Origin: JBBDIO01 sp040880365
GTDB taxonomy: Bacteria > Chloroflexota > Anaerolineae > Caldilineales > Caldilineaceae
Direction of reading: 5' to 3'
DNA: 17,739 nucleotides
NCBI GenBank assembly: GCA_040880365.1
Contig: JBBDIO010000199.1
Location: 1 to 17,739 of the forward strand
Shown here one piece after another: positions 16,600 to 17,739 of the stretch. Both the position numbers and the translations under genes were made by a program. Each line of letters begins with the position of its first letter. Positions within the stretch are counted from its first letter, which is position 1. The notes beneath the pieces are model-generated. The model saw only the letters and a program-made list of their open reading frames with translations, ran no database searches and was not told the DNA's origin.

Positions 16600-17739
16600 A
16601 TGAATTGGGTCACAATGAAACGACAGGGCCATGCACCGCGCCCGATGCAAAGCCGCCGCGCCGGCACACTGCTCATGATCGGCGCGCTCATGTTTGTGCT
16701 CACAGCGTGCGAATTTGGGCAGGCGGCCCCCACCCCAGAGCCATTTAACGCGCCGACTTATCAACCGGGGTTCCAGCAGCCTGCACCGCAATCCGACACC
16801 GACCGCGAGAACGGCACCACCACCGACACCGACTCTGGCACCGGCTCTGACACCGGCTCCGAATCAGAATCGTCGGCAACCGGGCAAGCGGCGGCTACTT
16901 CCTCCACGACCGGGCAAGCAGAGAGTCAAACATCGGTAGCCCTAGCGGCGCGCACGGGACAGAGCGCAGCCGGCAGCTATGCAGGCGAAATCGTCGCCGA
17001 TGAGCAGGTGAGTATTGTCAGTGAAGTGGCAGGCATGGCGTTGATAGTGCCCATCGAAGTGGGACAGAGCGTCGTCGCGGGCGACGTATTGGTGCGCATC
17101 GACAACTCTACGCTGGAAGCCCAGCGCGCGCAGGCGCTGGCCGGACTGGAAGCCGCGCAGGCGCAACGCGAATTGCTCAACGAGAGCGCCAACGACAGCG
17201 AGATTGAGGCCGCGCGCGCGGCCGTAGCCGCGGCCGATGCCGCCTATAAACGCGCGCTGGAAGGACCAACCGCCGAGGACATCACGGTGGCCGAAGCCCA
17301 ACTGCGCCAGGCCCAGGCCGCGGTTTCCCGCGCCCAGGCGGCCTATGATCAGGTTGCCTGGAGTCCACTTATTGGCGCTTTGCCCGAAAGTCTGCAACTG
17401 GAACAGGCCACATTGAGCCTGGAAGCCGCGCAGGCCCAATACGATAAACTGCTGCTGGGCGCGACCGCCGATGTCATAGCAGGCGCATACGCGCAACTGG
17501 CCCAGGCCCGCGCCCAGCTCGAACGCATTGAAGAGGGACCCGCCCAGGCCCAGATCCAGGCCGCCGAAGCGCAGGTGCGCCAGGCCGAAGCCGCGCTCTA
17601 TCTGGCCCAATTGCAGCTGGATAAAGCGACGGTGCGCGCGCCGATGACAGGTGTGATCCTGCGCGTGCAAGCCGCGCCGGGCAATATGCTGGCTTCCGGT
17701 GCGCCCGTTGCCACCATCATGTCGCACGCCGTAAACGTG
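16600..17739 (+). CDS. Lipoprotein HlyD/MFP-family efflux adaptor (runs off right edge)
   Basis: 380 residues are visible without a stop. A basic N-terminus and hydrophobic stretch end in a lipobox LTAC with Cys37, so it should be a membrane-anchored lipoprotein. A Ser/Thr/Asp/Gly/Gln-rich tether (about 40-120) follows. The first half of the lipoyl/barrel-sandwich domain is at about 127-170 (GEIVADEQVSIVSEVAG, then VGQSVVAGDVLVRID). A long Ala/Gln-rich coiled-coil hairpin comes next (about 171-342). The second lipoyl half begins with ATVRAPMTGVI (343-353). Such adaptors link an inner-membrane transporter, often a MacB-type ABC pump, to export; the pump gene would be expected beyond the edge. 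ATG at 16600 lacks a clear ribosome binding site; the ATG at 16615 is an alternative giving the same lipoprotein. It follows tetR in the same direction. Confidence 0.88.
   Translation, partial: MNWVTMKRQGHAPRPMQSRRAGTLLMIGALMFVLTACEFGQAAPTPEPFNAPTYQPGFQQPAPQSDTDRENGTTTDTDSGTGSDTGSESESSATGQAAATSSTTGQAESQTSVALAARTGQSAAGSYAGEIVADEQVSIVSEVAGMALIVPIEVGQSVVAGDVLVRIDNSTLEAQRAQALAGLEAAQAQRELLNESANDSEIEAARAAVAAADAAYKRALEGPTAEDITVAEAQLRQAQAAVSRAQAAYDQVAWSPLIGALPESLQLEQATLSLEAAQAQYDKLLLGATADVIAGAYAQLAQARAQLERIEEGPAQAQIQAAEAQVRQAEAALYLAQLQLDKATVRAPMTGVILRVQAAPGNMLASGAPVATIMSHAVNV

Overview
The window reads as a piece of a Chloroflexota genome, probably of the Anaerolineae/Caldilineae kind and probably from a metagenome assembly. 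This rests on protein style: long Pro/Thr 'PTPTATPTP' linkers in a secreted SH3b/TolB protein, a lipoprotein HlyD adaptor with a Ser/Thr/Asp-rich tether, a cluster-binding PurF, and an acyl-CoA synthetase (NDP-forming) fused to a GNAT domain. No rRNA or marker gene is present to prove it. The sequence is GC-rich and densely coding. It contains a 100-N scaffold gap flanked by an identical 55-bp sequence on both sides.

Layout. (1) 1-138, minus: the N-terminus of a gamma-glutamyltransferase running off the left edge. (2) 139-411: an intergenic region ending in an extended -10 box placed so that the maf transcript would be leaderless. (3) 412-1134: maf. (4) 1131-8148: a tight four-gene operon, rsgA - pcrA - [AI-2E permease fused to mannose-6-phosphate isomerase] - elyC-like, with gaps of 3 nt, a 4-nt ATGA overlap and 7 nt. 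It is driven by a TTGACA-N17-TACACT promoter that overlaps the end of maf. (5) 8431-9897: purF, with its own extended -10 promoter and a strong terminator. (6) 10170-12893: a CoA-ligase/GNAT protein with its own promoter. (7) 12914-15208, minus: a secreted protein with three SH3b domains and a TolB-like propeller. (8) 15209-15660: a regulatory region in which two promoters face each other across one 26-bp palindrome. (9) 15661-16329: a TetR-family regulator. (10) After the scaffold gap, 16600-17739: a lipoprotein HlyD-type efflux adaptor running off the right edge.

Functional logic. The left part is housekeeping: Maf nucleotide surveillance, ribosome maturation, DNA repair and purine synthesis. 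The right part looks like a regulated envelope/efflux module. The TetR regulator probably controls itself, the downstream efflux adaptor, and (through the same operator) the divergently transcribed SH3b/TolB protein. The two most unusual observations are the single-ORF AI-2E/phosphomannose isomerase fusion and the shared operator between face-to-face promoters. I saw no CRISPR array, transposase, tRNA or rRNA.
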